Shown here: piece after piece, positions 8,552 through 17,168 of the stretch
Layout: each line of letters opens with the position of its first letter
Numbering within the stretch: position 1 is the first letter of the stretch
DNA from: an uncultured Lachnospiraceae bacterium
Lineage (GTDB): Bacteria > Bacillota > Clostridia > Lachnospirales > Lachnospiraceae
Direction: 5' to 3'
Length of the DNA stretch: 37,723 nucleotides
Assembly (NCBI GenBank): GCA_948665105.1
Contig: CAPNGW010000002.1
Location: 1 to 37,723 of the forward strand
Made by a program: the position numbers and the translations under genes
Notes under the pieces: model-generated
Database searches by the model: none
The model's input: only the letters and a program-made list of their open reading frames with translations
Told to the model about the DNA's origin: nothing

Positions 8552-9820
8552 ATGAAAGTTATGTGGATTACAGGGATTTCTATTTCTGCCGATACATTTT
8601 GCGATGATTTAAAAGAGATGAATACGTCGGGCGGGTGGATTCATGCGACGCTTAAGGCCATGAAAAATAAGCCGGAGATAGATAAGCTTTCCATTGTGTC
8701 TGTACATCCTTCCCATACAGGTGAGAGAAAGGAACAGGGGAAGATTGTTTCCTATCAGCTTAAGGGAAGTGCATATGGCCTTTTCAAGCAGAGAGAATTG
8801 CTATATAATATAAAGAATGCTATTATTGCCGAAAAGCCGGATGTAATCGATGTACAGGGAATCGAGTTTGATTTTGCGGGAATGCTTTGTGAACAGAAGG
8901 ATATCCCCTGCCCGGTGGTTTATACCCTGCAGGGACTGGTATCCGAAATGGGCGAGGCCCTTAAGAGTGTGAAAGGCTCCCGGCGCCTTATGGTGAAGCG
9001 GAGCCTCTATGACAATCTGAGGCTGCACGGAGCCCTGGAGCACATGTGCGTACTCTCCATAAGAGGAAGACGCAGTGTCAGATTGTTAAAGAAAGCTGCA
9101 TATGTGACCGGCAGGACCGCCTGGGACAGGCAGGTGGCTCTTAACTATAACCCGAGGCTTCAGTATTTCTCTGTGAATCGAAATCTTCGCCCGGACTTTT
9201 ACGAAGCAGGCAGTTGGAGGATAGAAGGGGTTCAGAGGCATTCCATTTTTGTCCCCCAGGTTACAACCTTAGCGAAAGGTGGACATATCCTCCTTGATAT
9301 TATCAGCATTTTAATTGAGAAGTACCCAGACCTCCTTGTGTTCGCCCCGGGAGAGGCCATTGATCAAAAGCCCGGGAACCGTCAGAGTGGGTATGAAAAA
9401 TATTTGCTGAAGCAAATCAGAAACCGGAAGCTGCATAATAATATTCAATTTGTGGGAAGACTGGCATCGGGACAGATGGTGGAATATCTGACGAAATCCC
9501 ACGTATTTTTACAGACCTCCTTGCTGGAAAATTCCTCCAATGCCCTGGCGGAGGCCCAGATGACAGGCCTTCCCTGTGTGGCCAGCAACGTGGGAGGGAC
9601 CGCCTCTTACGTGGAGAACGGCGTTACCGGTATGCTGTATAATCCCAATGATGCCAGGGAAGCCGCAGAGGCCATCGGACAGATATTTGAGGATGATGAG
9701 ATGGCACGAAGGATTTCAAGGCAGGGACAGGAAGAGGCCCAAAGGCGGCACGACAGGAAGAGGAATCTAGAAGCATTGATACAGATGTATACAAAAATTA
9801 TTTCTGGAGGAAGAGAATGA
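8552..9820 (+). CDS. GT4 family glycosyltransferase
   Basis: This 422-residue GT-B enzyme has an N-terminal domain beginning MKVMWITGISISADTFCDDL and a C-terminal donor domain with VPQVTTLAKGGHILLDII (about 232-249), IQFVGRL and the EX7E motif in LLENSSNALAEAQMTGLP (about 326-343), followed by VASNVGGTASYVENGVTG. It is a typical retaining GT4 transferase acting on the lipid-linked repeat. It overlaps the next gene, the pyruvyl transferase, by ATGA, so the two are likely translationally coupled. A possible link is that its sugar is the one later pyruvylated (inference). Specificity cannot be read. Confidence 0.87.
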   Translation: MKVMWITGISISADTFCDDLKEMNTSGGWIHATLKAMKNKPEIDKLSIVSVHPSHTGERKEQGKIVSYQLKGSAYGLFKQRELLYNIKNAIIAEKPDVIDVQGIEFDFAGMLCEQKDIPCPVVYTLQGLVSEMGEALKSVKGSRRLMVKRSLYDNLRLHGALEHMCVLSIRGRRSVRLLKKAAYVTGRTAWDRQVALNYNPRLQYFSVNRNLRPDFYEAGSWRIEGVQRHSIFVPQVTTLAKGGHILLDIISILIEKYPDLLVFAPGEAIDQKPGNRQSGYEKYLLKQIRNRKLHNNIQFVGRLASGQMVEYLTKSHVFLQTSLLENSSNALAEAQMTGLPCVASNVGGTASYVENGVTGMLYNPNDAREAAEAIGQIFEDDEMARRISRQGQEEAQRRHDRKRNLEALIQMYTKIISGGRE

Positions 9821-10965
9821 AGAGGGTTGGTATTGTCTCCTTTCATGTAGCGATTAATTACGGTGTCTATTTGCAAGCCTATGCCCTGCAGAGAAAGATA
9901 GAGGAACTGGGATATGAGCCTGAGATTCTGGATTACCGGAAACGGACAGATGAGACAGACGGCAGAATCAAAAGGGCCTTTCGAAGGATTGTGAAGGAGC
10001 ATATGTCCGTAAAAGAGATTGTAAAGGATGTAAGAGCCGTGCTTAGAGGGCGCAAAACCGCAAAGCTTCAGGAAATCAGCCACAGGAAAAAGGCATTTTT
10101 GGATTTTGCAGACAAGCATTTTAAGCTGTCACGGTTTTATGAAAATTATCAAAGCATATGCCAGGACCATGCAGAGTATGACGCCTGTGTATGCGGCAGT
10201 GATCAGATATGGAATCCTCTCTATACAAAGTGCAATCCCGTATATTTCTTAGAGTTTGTTCCTCCCGGGAGACGGATTGCCTATGCACCCAGTATTGCGG
10301 TTCAGAAAATCCCGGATGAATATACGAAAGCCCTGGAGTCTAAGATTGGGCAGTTTGCCGCTGTTTCCCTGCGGGAGCGGTCCGCCTCTGAGCTTTGGGC
10401 GGGGAAGCTAAAGCGCAGCGTTTATAATGTGGTAGACCCTACCTTACTGTATTCCGGGCGTGAGTGGAAGGAAATGGCAGTCATGCCAAAGGAAGAGCAT
10501 TATGTGCTGTGCTATTTTTTGGGCCATGATGAGGCATATTGGAAGCTGATAAGAAGGATTGAAGAGAAATACCACTTAAAAGCCGTGATTCTTCCCTTTG
10601 CCTATGAGGCTATTATGAAATATCCCGGGATAAAAGCGTATGCGTCCATAGAAGAATTTCTGGGGTACATATGTAATGCAGACTTTGTATTGACGGATTC
10701 CTTTCACGGAACGGCTTTTTCCGTTAATTTTAATCGGAACTTTTATGTTATGAAAAGGGCAGACAAGGGCGGGCAGATGCATTCCAGAATCCATGATTTT
10801 CTATCGAATATCGGCTTGGAGAGCAGAGAGCTTCAGGTGGAAGATGCCGGGAGCATAGCTTTAGAAACAATAGATTATGGTCCTGTAAATGTGAAATTAG
10901 ACAAGTGGATACAGGATTCTGTGAATTATTTGGATAACTCCTTGAAAAAGGTTGTGAAAGCGTAG
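9817..10965 (+). CDS. Polysaccharide pyruvyl transferase family protein
   Basis: This 382-residue protein matches the polysaccharide pyruvyl transferase family (CsaB/WcaK-like). It starts KRVGIVSFHVAINYGVYLQA, contains ACVCGSDQIWNPLYT (about 126-140) and ends with VLTDSFHGTAFSVNFNRNF (about 290-308). The DSFHG element is the family hallmark. Members transfer a phosphoenolpyruvate-derived pyruvyl ketal to a sugar, adding negative charge. Many family members in Firmicutes lie near F420H2-dehydrogenase-beta-like proteins, and here one is found at 13570, separated only by the flippase and polymerase genes. Some members may transfer other groups, so the reaction is inferred. Confidence 0.87.
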   Translation: MKRVGIVSFHVAINYGVYLQAYALQRKIEELGYEPEILDYRKRTDETDGRIKRAFRRIVKEHMSVKEIVKDVRAVLRGRKTAKLQEISHRKKAFLDFADKHFKLSRFYENYQSICQDHAEYDACVCGSDQIWNPLYTKCNPVYFLEFVPPGRRIAYAPSIAVQKIPDEYTKALESKIGQFAAVSLRERSASELWAGKLKRSVYNVVDPTLLYSGREWKEMAVMPKEEHYVLCYFLGHDEAYWKLIRRIEEKYHLKAVILPFAYEAIMKYPGIKAYASIEEFLGYICNADFVLTDSFHGTAFSVNFNRNFYVMKRADKGGQMHSRIHDFLSNIGLESRELQVEDAGSIALETIDYGPVNVKLDKWIQDSVNYLDNSLKKVVKA

Positions 10966-10983
10966 CTTGGGACGAATGGATTA

Positions 10984-12234
10984 ATGATAAAAAATGTGTT
11001 TAAGAATGCCTATATAATTAATATGATGAATAAGGTTATGTCCCTGCTTCTGGGATTTATGGCCAGTGTTTTTGTTGCCAGATACATGGGGGCGTCCCTG
11101 AAAGGGGATTATGCATACATTGTAAGTGTGGCGGGCATTTTGAATATTGTTTTAAACTTAGGGATATATCATACGTATCCCAATCAGGTGAAAAAGGGCT
11201 TACAGAATGCAAAACAGAAATTCATAGATATCTATGTGTTACAATTTCTTCTTTATGAGGGATTGGCAGTACTGATTGGGCTGCTGGTTTCAGAGCCCCT
11301 TATTTTGCTTATCGGCATTCTTGCGCCGGTCATGACCCTGGCATCACAGATTACAATGATAGGAATGGTTGACTTTCCCATATACAGAAGCATCTCCTTA
11401 ATCGGGGTGGCCGCTTTTAATCTGGCTGCCTATATGGGTCTGTTTTTTTTCTTTCCCAAAAGTATATGGCTGTCTGTCCTGGTCCTGATTCTCAAGGATA
11501 TGCTGTTTGTCTGCCTCATTTTAGGTAAATTGAAAATCATGCCCCACCCCTTCCGTGCGGAGAAGGGGCTGATGAAAGAGGCCATAAGATTCGGTATGTT
11601 TCCCATGCTTACCGCTTTACTGTTAAACCTGAATTATAAAATGGACATTATCATGATTCGCACCTTTGGCACATCTGCCTGGGTTGGAATATATTCTGTG
11701 GCAGTCACAATCGCAGATTATTTGTGGCTGATTCCGGACGCCTTCAAGGAAGTACTGTTTTCAAAATCCATCCAGAAGAAGGCCACGGACGCTTTTAATG
11801 CTTCTATAAAAATATCTGTTATGCTTACCACCATGGCCAGCGGCGTTTTGCTGGTGTTTGGGTATTGGTTCATTCCGGTGTTTTATGGAAAAGGGTTCGA
11901 AGACGTTTATTCTATTATGATTATCCTGTTGATTGGAATTCCGTTTATGTCGATTTTTAAAATTTTAAACCCCCTGTATATTACTCAGGGAGATACGAAG
12001 TCATATTTTATTAATCTTCTATGTGGAATCATCTGCAATATGATTTTAAATATTATTTTGATTCCCAGAATGGGGATGACAGGAGCGGCAATCGCCACCG
12101 TTACGTCTCAGGTTGTATGTGGAATTTATGCCATTACAAGATATATAAAGAAAAATAAGGTACCAATGAAAGATATTTTTACCATTACTTCCAGGGAAAA
12201 AGAAATGATAAAGGGGTTTATACGAAAATCATGA
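10984..12234 (+). CDS. wzx: Polysaccharide flippase (Wzx-like, MATE/MVF superfamily)
   Basis: This 416-residue, highly hydrophobic protein has about 12 predicted membrane segments. It starts with NAYIINMMNKVMSLLLGFM and has GASLKGDYAYIVSVAGIL, the arrangement expected of Wzx/RfbX flippases. Its role is to move the completed undecaprenyl-linked repeat unit across the cytoplasmic membrane. It is slightly shorter than many 450-480 residue members but starts and ends normally. The ribosome site is weak. It overlaps the polymerase gene by ATGA, so the two membrane steps are coupled at translation. Confidence 0.88.
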   Translation: MIKNVFKNAYIINMMNKVMSLLLGFMASVFVARYMGASLKGDYAYIVSVAGILNIVLNLGIYHTYPNQVKKGLQNAKQKFIDIYVLQFLLYEGLAVLIGLLVSEPLILLIGILAPVMTLASQITMIGMVDFPIYRSISLIGVAAFNLAAYMGLFFFFPKSIWLSVLVLILKDMLFVCLILGKLKIMPHPFRAEKGLMKEAIRFGMFPMLTALLLNLNYKMDIIMIRTFGTSAWVGIYSVAVTIADYLWLIPDAFKEVLFSKSIQKKATDAFNASIKISVMLTTMASGVLLVFGYWFIPVFYGKGFEDVYSIMIILLIGIPFMSIFKILNPLYITQGDTKSYFINLLCGIICNMILNIILIPRMGMTGAAIATVTSQVVCGIYAITRYIKKNKVPMKDIFTITSREKEMIKGFIRKS

Positions 12235-13550
12235 CAGAAATGCGAGTGAGATGGAATGAGAATAGCAGGATAATGCTGGCCTTGAGTGGCGCCATTGTCC
12301 TGGCCGGGCTTTCGGAGCGGTTCCATACTGGATATTTTGAGTATATCAGTATCCTGATAGTTGTAGTATTACTGCTAAATAAAAGTCAGAAATATTTTAT
12401 TTATGCCATTGTTTTTCTCATGGCCGGCGGGGATTTGATGACGCTGTCCGGTGCTGGGATTCCTACCATACTGGCGGTTGTCTCTGTGCTGAAGGAAATT
12501 TTCTGGTATCGGAGGCCTGCAAACAGGAGATTCTTGATTAGCTGTCTGGCCGTTCTTTTGTATAGTGTGATATTTCTCCTCCAAGGGGACTTGTATGCCT
12601 TTGCGATGCTTGCAAAGGTGGTTGTCTTATTATATTGTATGATTGCAGGCATCTGTGATGCAGAGGACTTGACGGCTCATGTCAAATTGATGGTGGGCTA
12701 TTTGGTGGTGGGAACCAGTGTTACAGCGGTAAGCGCATTGGTGATTCACCCATATTTTTTGAGTGGTATGAGATGGGCGATTTCAGAGAACACAGGAGTC
12801 AACTTAACAGCGGTTGTTCTGGGCCTGGTGTTTACTGTCTGCTTGATTTGGTTTGTGAAGGAAAAGAATGCAGTGACACTGTATGCAGGAGCCATTGTGG
12901 CAGTGCTTGGCGTACTCCTGACAGGCAGCCGGGCGGGAATATTACTGGTCGGAGTTGCCGTTGCCTGGACGATGCTGTATGTGCTGGCCTTCGGAAGCGT
13001 AAAGCTCAAGAAATATTTTCTGACCATAGCGGTAGCCGCGCTCGTCGGTCTGGTGCTGTTTATCATTTTAAATCCTGGTGTAAGAGAAACGTTGCTGTAT
13101 ATGGTGAAGAAGATAGTGTCACCCAAGGAAGGGGATATTTCCAACGGGAGATTTATATTGTGGGAGAATTATATCAATACATGGACTAAGGATACCTTCT
13201 GGATATTCTGGGGGGCGGGAACATACACAAATATGGGATTCGAAAGCATGGCCCACAATATGATTATAGAGCAGCTCACCCAGCTGGGGATTATCGGTAA
13301 TATCCTCGTCATAAATTTATACGTTAGCGTCTATGCAGCAATAAAAAAGAATTGGAATAAAAAGATGCAGCGAATGTCATATTCCTTTACACCGGCGATA
13401 TTGCTGATTAATATTTTTGTGGCGGGAATGACGGGGCATAGCTTTTTAAGTATCATTAACACAACCGTTTTCTGGTTAGGAGTGCTTCTGATGTTTGCTT
13501 TTCCTTATTGGGAACCCGGGGAAAGGCGAATCAGGCGCTACGCCTGGTAG
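12231..13550 (+). CDS. O-antigen polymerase/ligase family protein (probable Wzy)
   Basis: This 439-residue polytopic membrane protein has about 10-12 hydrophobic segments and the WaaL/Wzy family signature GVLLTGSRAGILLVGVAVAW (about 225-244). It then has a larger extracellular region with ISNGRFILWENYI (about 303-315) and AHNMIIEQLTQLGIIGNI (about 342-359), which carries the family's AHN...LGIIG pattern. In a Wzx-containing locus it most likely polymerises repeat units on the outer membrane face. A ligase to the cell wall is the alternative. It overlaps the flippase by ATGA. Confidence 0.85.
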   Translation: MTEMRVRWNENSRIMLALSGAIVLAGLSERFHTGYFEYISILIVVVLLLNKSQKYFIYAIVFLMAGGDLMTLSGAGIPTILAVVSVLKEIFWYRRPANRRFLISCLAVLLYSVIFLLQGDLYAFAMLAKVVVLLYCMIAGICDAEDLTAHVKLMVGYLVVGTSVTAVSALVIHPYFLSGMRWAISENTGVNLTAVVLGLVFTVCLIWFVKEKNAVTLYAGAIVAVLGVLLTGSRAGILLVGVAVAWTMLYVLAFGSVKLKKYFLTIAVAALVGLVLFIILNPGVRETLLYMVKKIVSPKEGDISNGRFILWENYINTWTKDTFWIFWGAGTYTNMGFESMAHNMIIEQLTQLGIIGNILVINLYVSVYAAIKKNWNKKMQRMSYSFTPAILLINIFVAGMTGHSFLSIINTTVFWLGVLLMFAFPYWEPGERRIRRYAW

Positions 13551-13569
13551 AGCATCGTTAGGAGGAAAA

Positions 13570-14763
13570 ATGAGTGTAGAGATTGTTGGAGAAAGATGTG
13601 TAGGGTGTGAGACATGCTCACACGTATGTAATCAAAATGCCATTAAAATGATGCCGGACAGCCGGGGATTTCTCTATCCGGTCATTGACAGGGAAGCGTG
13701 TAATCAGTGCAATGCATGCAGCAACCACTGCCCGGTATTGAATGAGAATACGGGGGGGGGGTGTAAGCCATATGAAGAAAAGGTGTATGCCGCCTGGAGC
13801 AAGGACAGGGATTTATTACAAAGAAGCTCATCCGGAGGAATGTTTTTTGAGATTGCCGCATCCATATTGGGGGACGGCGGTCTTGTGTGCGGTGCAGTAT
13901 ACAGGGAGGATTATTATGGGGTCAGGCATATTGTAGCGGACATCCTGGATGATGTAAGAAGGATGCAGGGCTCAAAATACTCCCAGAGTGCCATGGAAGA
14001 CTGCTTCCCAAAGCTTCGGGAAGCTCTTGAAGCAGGAAGAAGGGTTCTCTTTAGCGGAACACCTTGCCAGGTGGCGGCGTGTTACCGGTTTTTAAGGAAA
14101 AAATATGATAATTTTTATACGGTATCACTAATTTGCCATGGCCCCATTGCACCTAAGATCTTGGAAGAATATATAAAATCCCTGGAGAAAAAGCATCAGG
14201 CATCCATATGCAATTTTACCATGCGGTATAAAAAGGATGGGAAAACGCTGCCCCTCTATTACCGGGCGGAATTCTCTGACGGAACAACGGAAATAAATCC
14301 CTTTTACAGCTCCCTGTACGGAGAAATATTTGCCAGCAATCTGGTTATGCGTCAATCCTGCTATGAATGTCAGTTTAAGCAGCAGCCGTATGTGGGAGAT
14401 ATTATCATAGGCGATTTTAAAGGAATCGAGTACACGAAGCTGCCCCACAACAGGAAGGGCACCTCTGCGGTGATTATTAACAGTGACAAAGGAAGGAAGC
14501 TGTGGGAGTCACTGTCTGACAGAATCGAGTCCTGGGAAAGTGATATAGAGGTAGTGAAAAAATATAATCAGCGGATAAGGTCGTCTGTTCCAATGCCGGA
14601 CCAGGGGAAGGTAAAGCTATTCTGGGAGAAGCTTTTAGATGAGGGAATAAACGGAGTGTATCCCCTGGTGCACAGGGAATATACCCCGTACCAGAAAATG
14701 AAAAACTCCCTGAAAGCCTTTCTGGTACATAACCTGGGGGTGGCAAGGAGAAGGAGGAAGTAG
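13570..14763 (+). CDS. F420H2 dehydrogenase/hydrogenase beta-subunit-like iron-sulfur protein
   Basis: This 397-residue protein starts with a two-[4Fe-4S] ferredoxin domain: CVGCETCSHVC (about 11-21) and CNQCNACSNHCP (about 41-52). The FrhB-like catalytic region follows, with SSSGGMFFEIAASIL, SGTPCQVAACYRFL (about 162-175) and SCYECQFKQQPYVGDIIIGD (about 262-281). F420 itself is not expected here. These proteins are common in polysaccharide loci next to pyruvyl transferases, where their reaction is unknown; a flavin/Fe-S redox step on a sugar or carrier is plausible. The start at 13570 is supported by GGAGG at 13561-13565; a longer frame back to 13495 lies inside the polymerase gene. It contains a G10 tract at codons 61-64. 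Confidence 0.87.
   Translation: MSVEIVGERCVGCETCSHVCNQNAIKMMPDSRGFLYPVIDREACNQCNACSNHCPVLNENTGGGCKPYEEKVYAAWSKDRDLLQRSSSGGMFFEIAASILGDGGLVCGAVYREDYYGVRHIVADILDDVRRMQGSKYSQSAMEDCFPKLREALEAGRRVLFSGTPCQVAACYRFLRKKYDNFYTVSLICHGPIAPKILEEYIKSLEKKHQASICNFTMRYKKDGKTLPLYYRAEFSDGTTEINPFYSSLYGEIFASNLVMRQSCYECQFKQQPYVGDIIIGDFKGIEYTKLPHNRKGTSAVIINSDKGRKLWESLSDRIESWESDIEVVKKYNQRIRSSVPMPDQGKVKLFWEKLLDEGINGVYPLVHREYTPYQKMKNSLKAFLVHNLGVARRRRK
13752..13761 (+). repeat. Poly-G tract, G10, in the iron-sulfur protein gene
   Basis: Ten consecutive G residues encode Thr-Gly-Gly-Gly immediately after the second ferredoxin motif. The gene is in frame with G10. With G9 the reading frame would leave the gene and stop near 13936. 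This is the longest homopolymer G run in the window and a good candidate for slipped-strand switching. Confidence 0.95.
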
Positions 14764-14764
14764 A

Positions 14765-16194
14765 ATGCTATTTAACTCATGGCAGTTTTTGCTTTTTATG
14801 ATAATTATTTTTGGCGGTTACTGGGCAATACGCCCCCGATACCGATACTTGTTCCTGCTGGCAGGAAGCTTAATATTTTATGCCAGCTGGGGGCCGGAGT
14901 ATCTCATCTATCTGGCGCTGACGGTGGCGCTGACCTATTGCTCTGGCTTACTGCTTGAAATTTTTGAGGGGGGGGGCAAACATTAGTTCTTATAACAACT
15001 GTTCTTCTGGCAGTTGGCGCACTGATGTTTTTTAAATACACAGGATTTTTGGCGGATATTTTATACAGAACATTTTCTGTGGAAGACCCTCAGACTGTCA
15101 GCATTGTGGCACCCATTGGATTTTCTTTTTATTTGTTTCAGGCTTTAGGCTATGTCATTGATGTTTACCGAAAGAAATATAAGCCGGAGAAGAACCTGGC
15201 CCGGTATGCCCTGTTTGTTTCCTTCTTTCCCCAGGTGATTTCAGGGCCCATTGGCCGGGGAAGGGATTTATTACCGCAATTTCATGGGAATGTAAGCTTT
15301 CAATACGAAGGGGCCATGTATGGAGTAAAGCAGTTTTGCGTGGGCCTGTTTAAAAAGATGGTAGTTTCCAATACCCTTGGAATGATGGTGGATTCCGTTT
15401 ATGGGAACGTCCATGGGTACAAGGGCTTTGTGCTGGCAACAGCAAGCATATTATATATGATACAAATTTACTGTGATTTTTCAGGATATTCCGATATGGC
15501 CATTGGCTGCGCCAGATTACTTGGAATAGAGCTTAAGGAGAACTTTAAGCTGCCGTATTTTTCAAAATCAATTCGTGAGTTCTGGAGACGCTGGCATATT
15601 TCCCTGTCCTCCTGGTTCAGAGACTATTTATACATCCCCCTGGGTGGAAACAGAAAGGGACAGGCACGAAAGAGGATAAATATCTTTTTGACATTTTTAG
15701 TCAGCGGATTATGGCACGGAGCCAATTACACCTATGTGGTGTGGGGAGGCCTTCACGGAATGCTGCAGGTCCTGGAGGACATTTTCATCGGAGGGAAGAT
15801 TAGAACAGGAAAAGGCTGCTGGCCTGTAAACCTCTTAAAGCACGCTTGCGTGCTATGCTTACTTCTTGTTACCTGGATTTTCTTCCGGGCGGAAAGTGTA
15901 AGCGATGCATTCTATGTATTGACCAATATGCTGTCCGGAATTGGAAAGGCAGGGTATTTGAAAGCAGGAATCAGTGGCCTGGGGTTGGACAAGGTTACCC
16001 TTGCCACCACTGTGGTCTCCATACTGGTCCTTGCAATCATAGACAGTATTTCTTATATATGTGGAGATGTCATTGAGAAAGTAAGTAATATGAAGCTGGT
16101 ACTGCGCTGGAGCATTTACATCATTTTTGTGATGATTATCATAGTGTTTACACCAGCCGTAGTGTCAACGGAATTTATATATTTCCAATTTTAG
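14765..16194 (+). pseudogene. MBOAT O-acyltransferase (AlgI/DltB-like), frameshifted at a G9 tract: probable phase-OFF gene
   Basis: As written, translation from the ATG at 14765 (GGAGG 9-13 bases upstream) stops at 14986 after 73 residues. The rest of the gene continues in another frame to 16194. Adding one G to the G9 tract at 14968-14976 (or removing two) joins the halves into a 476-residue MBOAT protein with no other defect. The restored protein has about 10-12 membrane segments, REFWRRWHISLSSWFRDYL and the catalytic His (about 318) in SGLWHGANY, followed by VVWGGLHG. Such enzymes carry acyl groups across the membrane onto extracellular polysaccharide, usually with an SGNH-type partner; two such genes follow directly. 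A dead gene or a homopolymer read error are the alternatives. Confidence 0.88.
14968..14976 (+). repeat. Poly-G tract, G9, frameshift site of MBOAT 1
   Basis: Nine G residues at codons 68-71 place the 5' part of the MBOAT gene out of frame with the rest. G10 gives EGGGQTLVLITTVLL and continues in frame through the open region before 15025. G7 would also restore the frame. The position early in the gene gives a clean OFF state. Confidence 0.95.
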
Positions 16195-16209
16195 TTCAGG
16201 GGGTGTGAT

Positions 16210-17142
16210 ATGAAGAAATTTGTGCTTAAGCTTGGACTTTTTGTTGTTTTGGTAGTTGGAATTTATCTGTCAGGTGTGGCGGCAGGCCAGCTCCTTCCGC
16301 CCCAGTACACCAATTCATTTAATGCTTCCCTGCTGGATAAGATGGAACGGGCAGAGGATATAGAGGAGCCTAAGCTGCTGGTGATTGGCGGAAGCAATAT
16401 CGTATTTGGCATAAACTCCCGGCTATTGGAGGAAGAATTCCAGATGCCGGTGGTGAATATGGGGGTAAATGCCGGTATGATGAGTGAATTTCAGCTGAAT
16501 GTGGCAAAGAAATATATCCGTGAAGGCGATATTGTTATTTTAGGCTTTGAGTATGGAGCATATACCTCGGAACAGATGAACCCCACAACCGCATGGTATA
16601 CCATAGAGAACTACCCGGAGCTTTGGAGGTGTGTGCCCAATATGGAGAAGCCGGCGTTATTACGTTTTTATCCGTACTATTTTGGAGAAAAACTGATTGC
16701 CTTTTTAAAGGGGGGAGACCAGATTCCCGACCAGCCGGAATATGTACGTACCAATTTTGACGAATACGGGGATTTTTCCTTTTACAGAAAAGAAAATGTC
16801 AGGAAAGATATTGCCCGGAATACGGTGATACAGGAGGCAGAGATAGAGGATAATGTAATTGAAAAAATAAATGAATTTTGTGAGGAAGCAGGAAAGAAGG
16901 GGGTAACTGTATACCTGACCTTTCCGGCGCTGGATGAGGAATGTGTGGCTTCAAGCCCACAGGATATAGAAGAATTTGAAAAGAAAATCAGAGAAAGTGT
17001 GGACTGCCCGGTTATTTCAAGGTGCCATACGTATATCATGGAGAGTAAATTTTTTTATGATACCAATTATCATCTAAATACAGAGGGAGCCAAAATCAGA
17101 ACAAAGCTTTTGATTTCGGATATGAGAGATAAAATATTTTGA
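16210..17142 (+). CDS. SGNH-hydrolase-like membrane-anchored protein (AlgJ/DltD-like role)
   Basis: This 310-residue protein has an N-terminal hydrophobic signal-anchor (FVLKLGLFVVLVVGIYLSG, about 4-22) and an extracellular domain. LLVIGGSNIVFGI (about 56-68) resembles the GxSN nucleophile block of SGNH esterases, and FYDTNYHLNTEGAKIRT (about 281-297) carries the terminal Asp and His. It sits 15 bases after the MBOAT gene, like algJ/algX after algI or dltD after dltB. It probably completes transfer of the acyl group to the polysaccharide outside the cell, or removes it. The reaction is inferred from context and motifs. Confidence 0.77.
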   Translation: MKKFVLKLGLFVVLVVGIYLSGVAAGQLLPPQYTNSFNASLLDKMERAEDIEEPKLLVIGGSNIVFGINSRLLEEEFQMPVVNMGVNAGMMSEFQLNVAKKYIREGDIVILGFEYGAYTSEQMNPTTAWYTIENYPELWRCVPNMEKPALLRFYPYYFGEKLIAFLKGGDQIPDQPEYVRTNFDEYGDFSFYRKENVRKDIARNTVIQEAEIEDNVIEKINEFCEEAGKKGVTVYLTFPALDEECVASSPQDIEEFEKKIRESVDCPVISRCHTYIMESKFFYDTNYHLNTEGAKIRTKLLISDMRDKIF

Positions 17143-17168
17143 TAAAATAAAGGGAAGAATGACTTAAA

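Noticed and set aside
13495..13569. Upstream extension of the iron-sulfur protein
   Set aside because: The extra 25 codons lie in the polymerase gene, and a GGAGG 5-9 bases before 13570 fixes the later start next to the ferredoxin motif.
14765..16194. MBOAT 1 as a simple dead pseudogene
   Set aside because: There is one defect only, at a slippery tract, with motifs kept on both sides; decay cannot be excluded but is the less likely reading.
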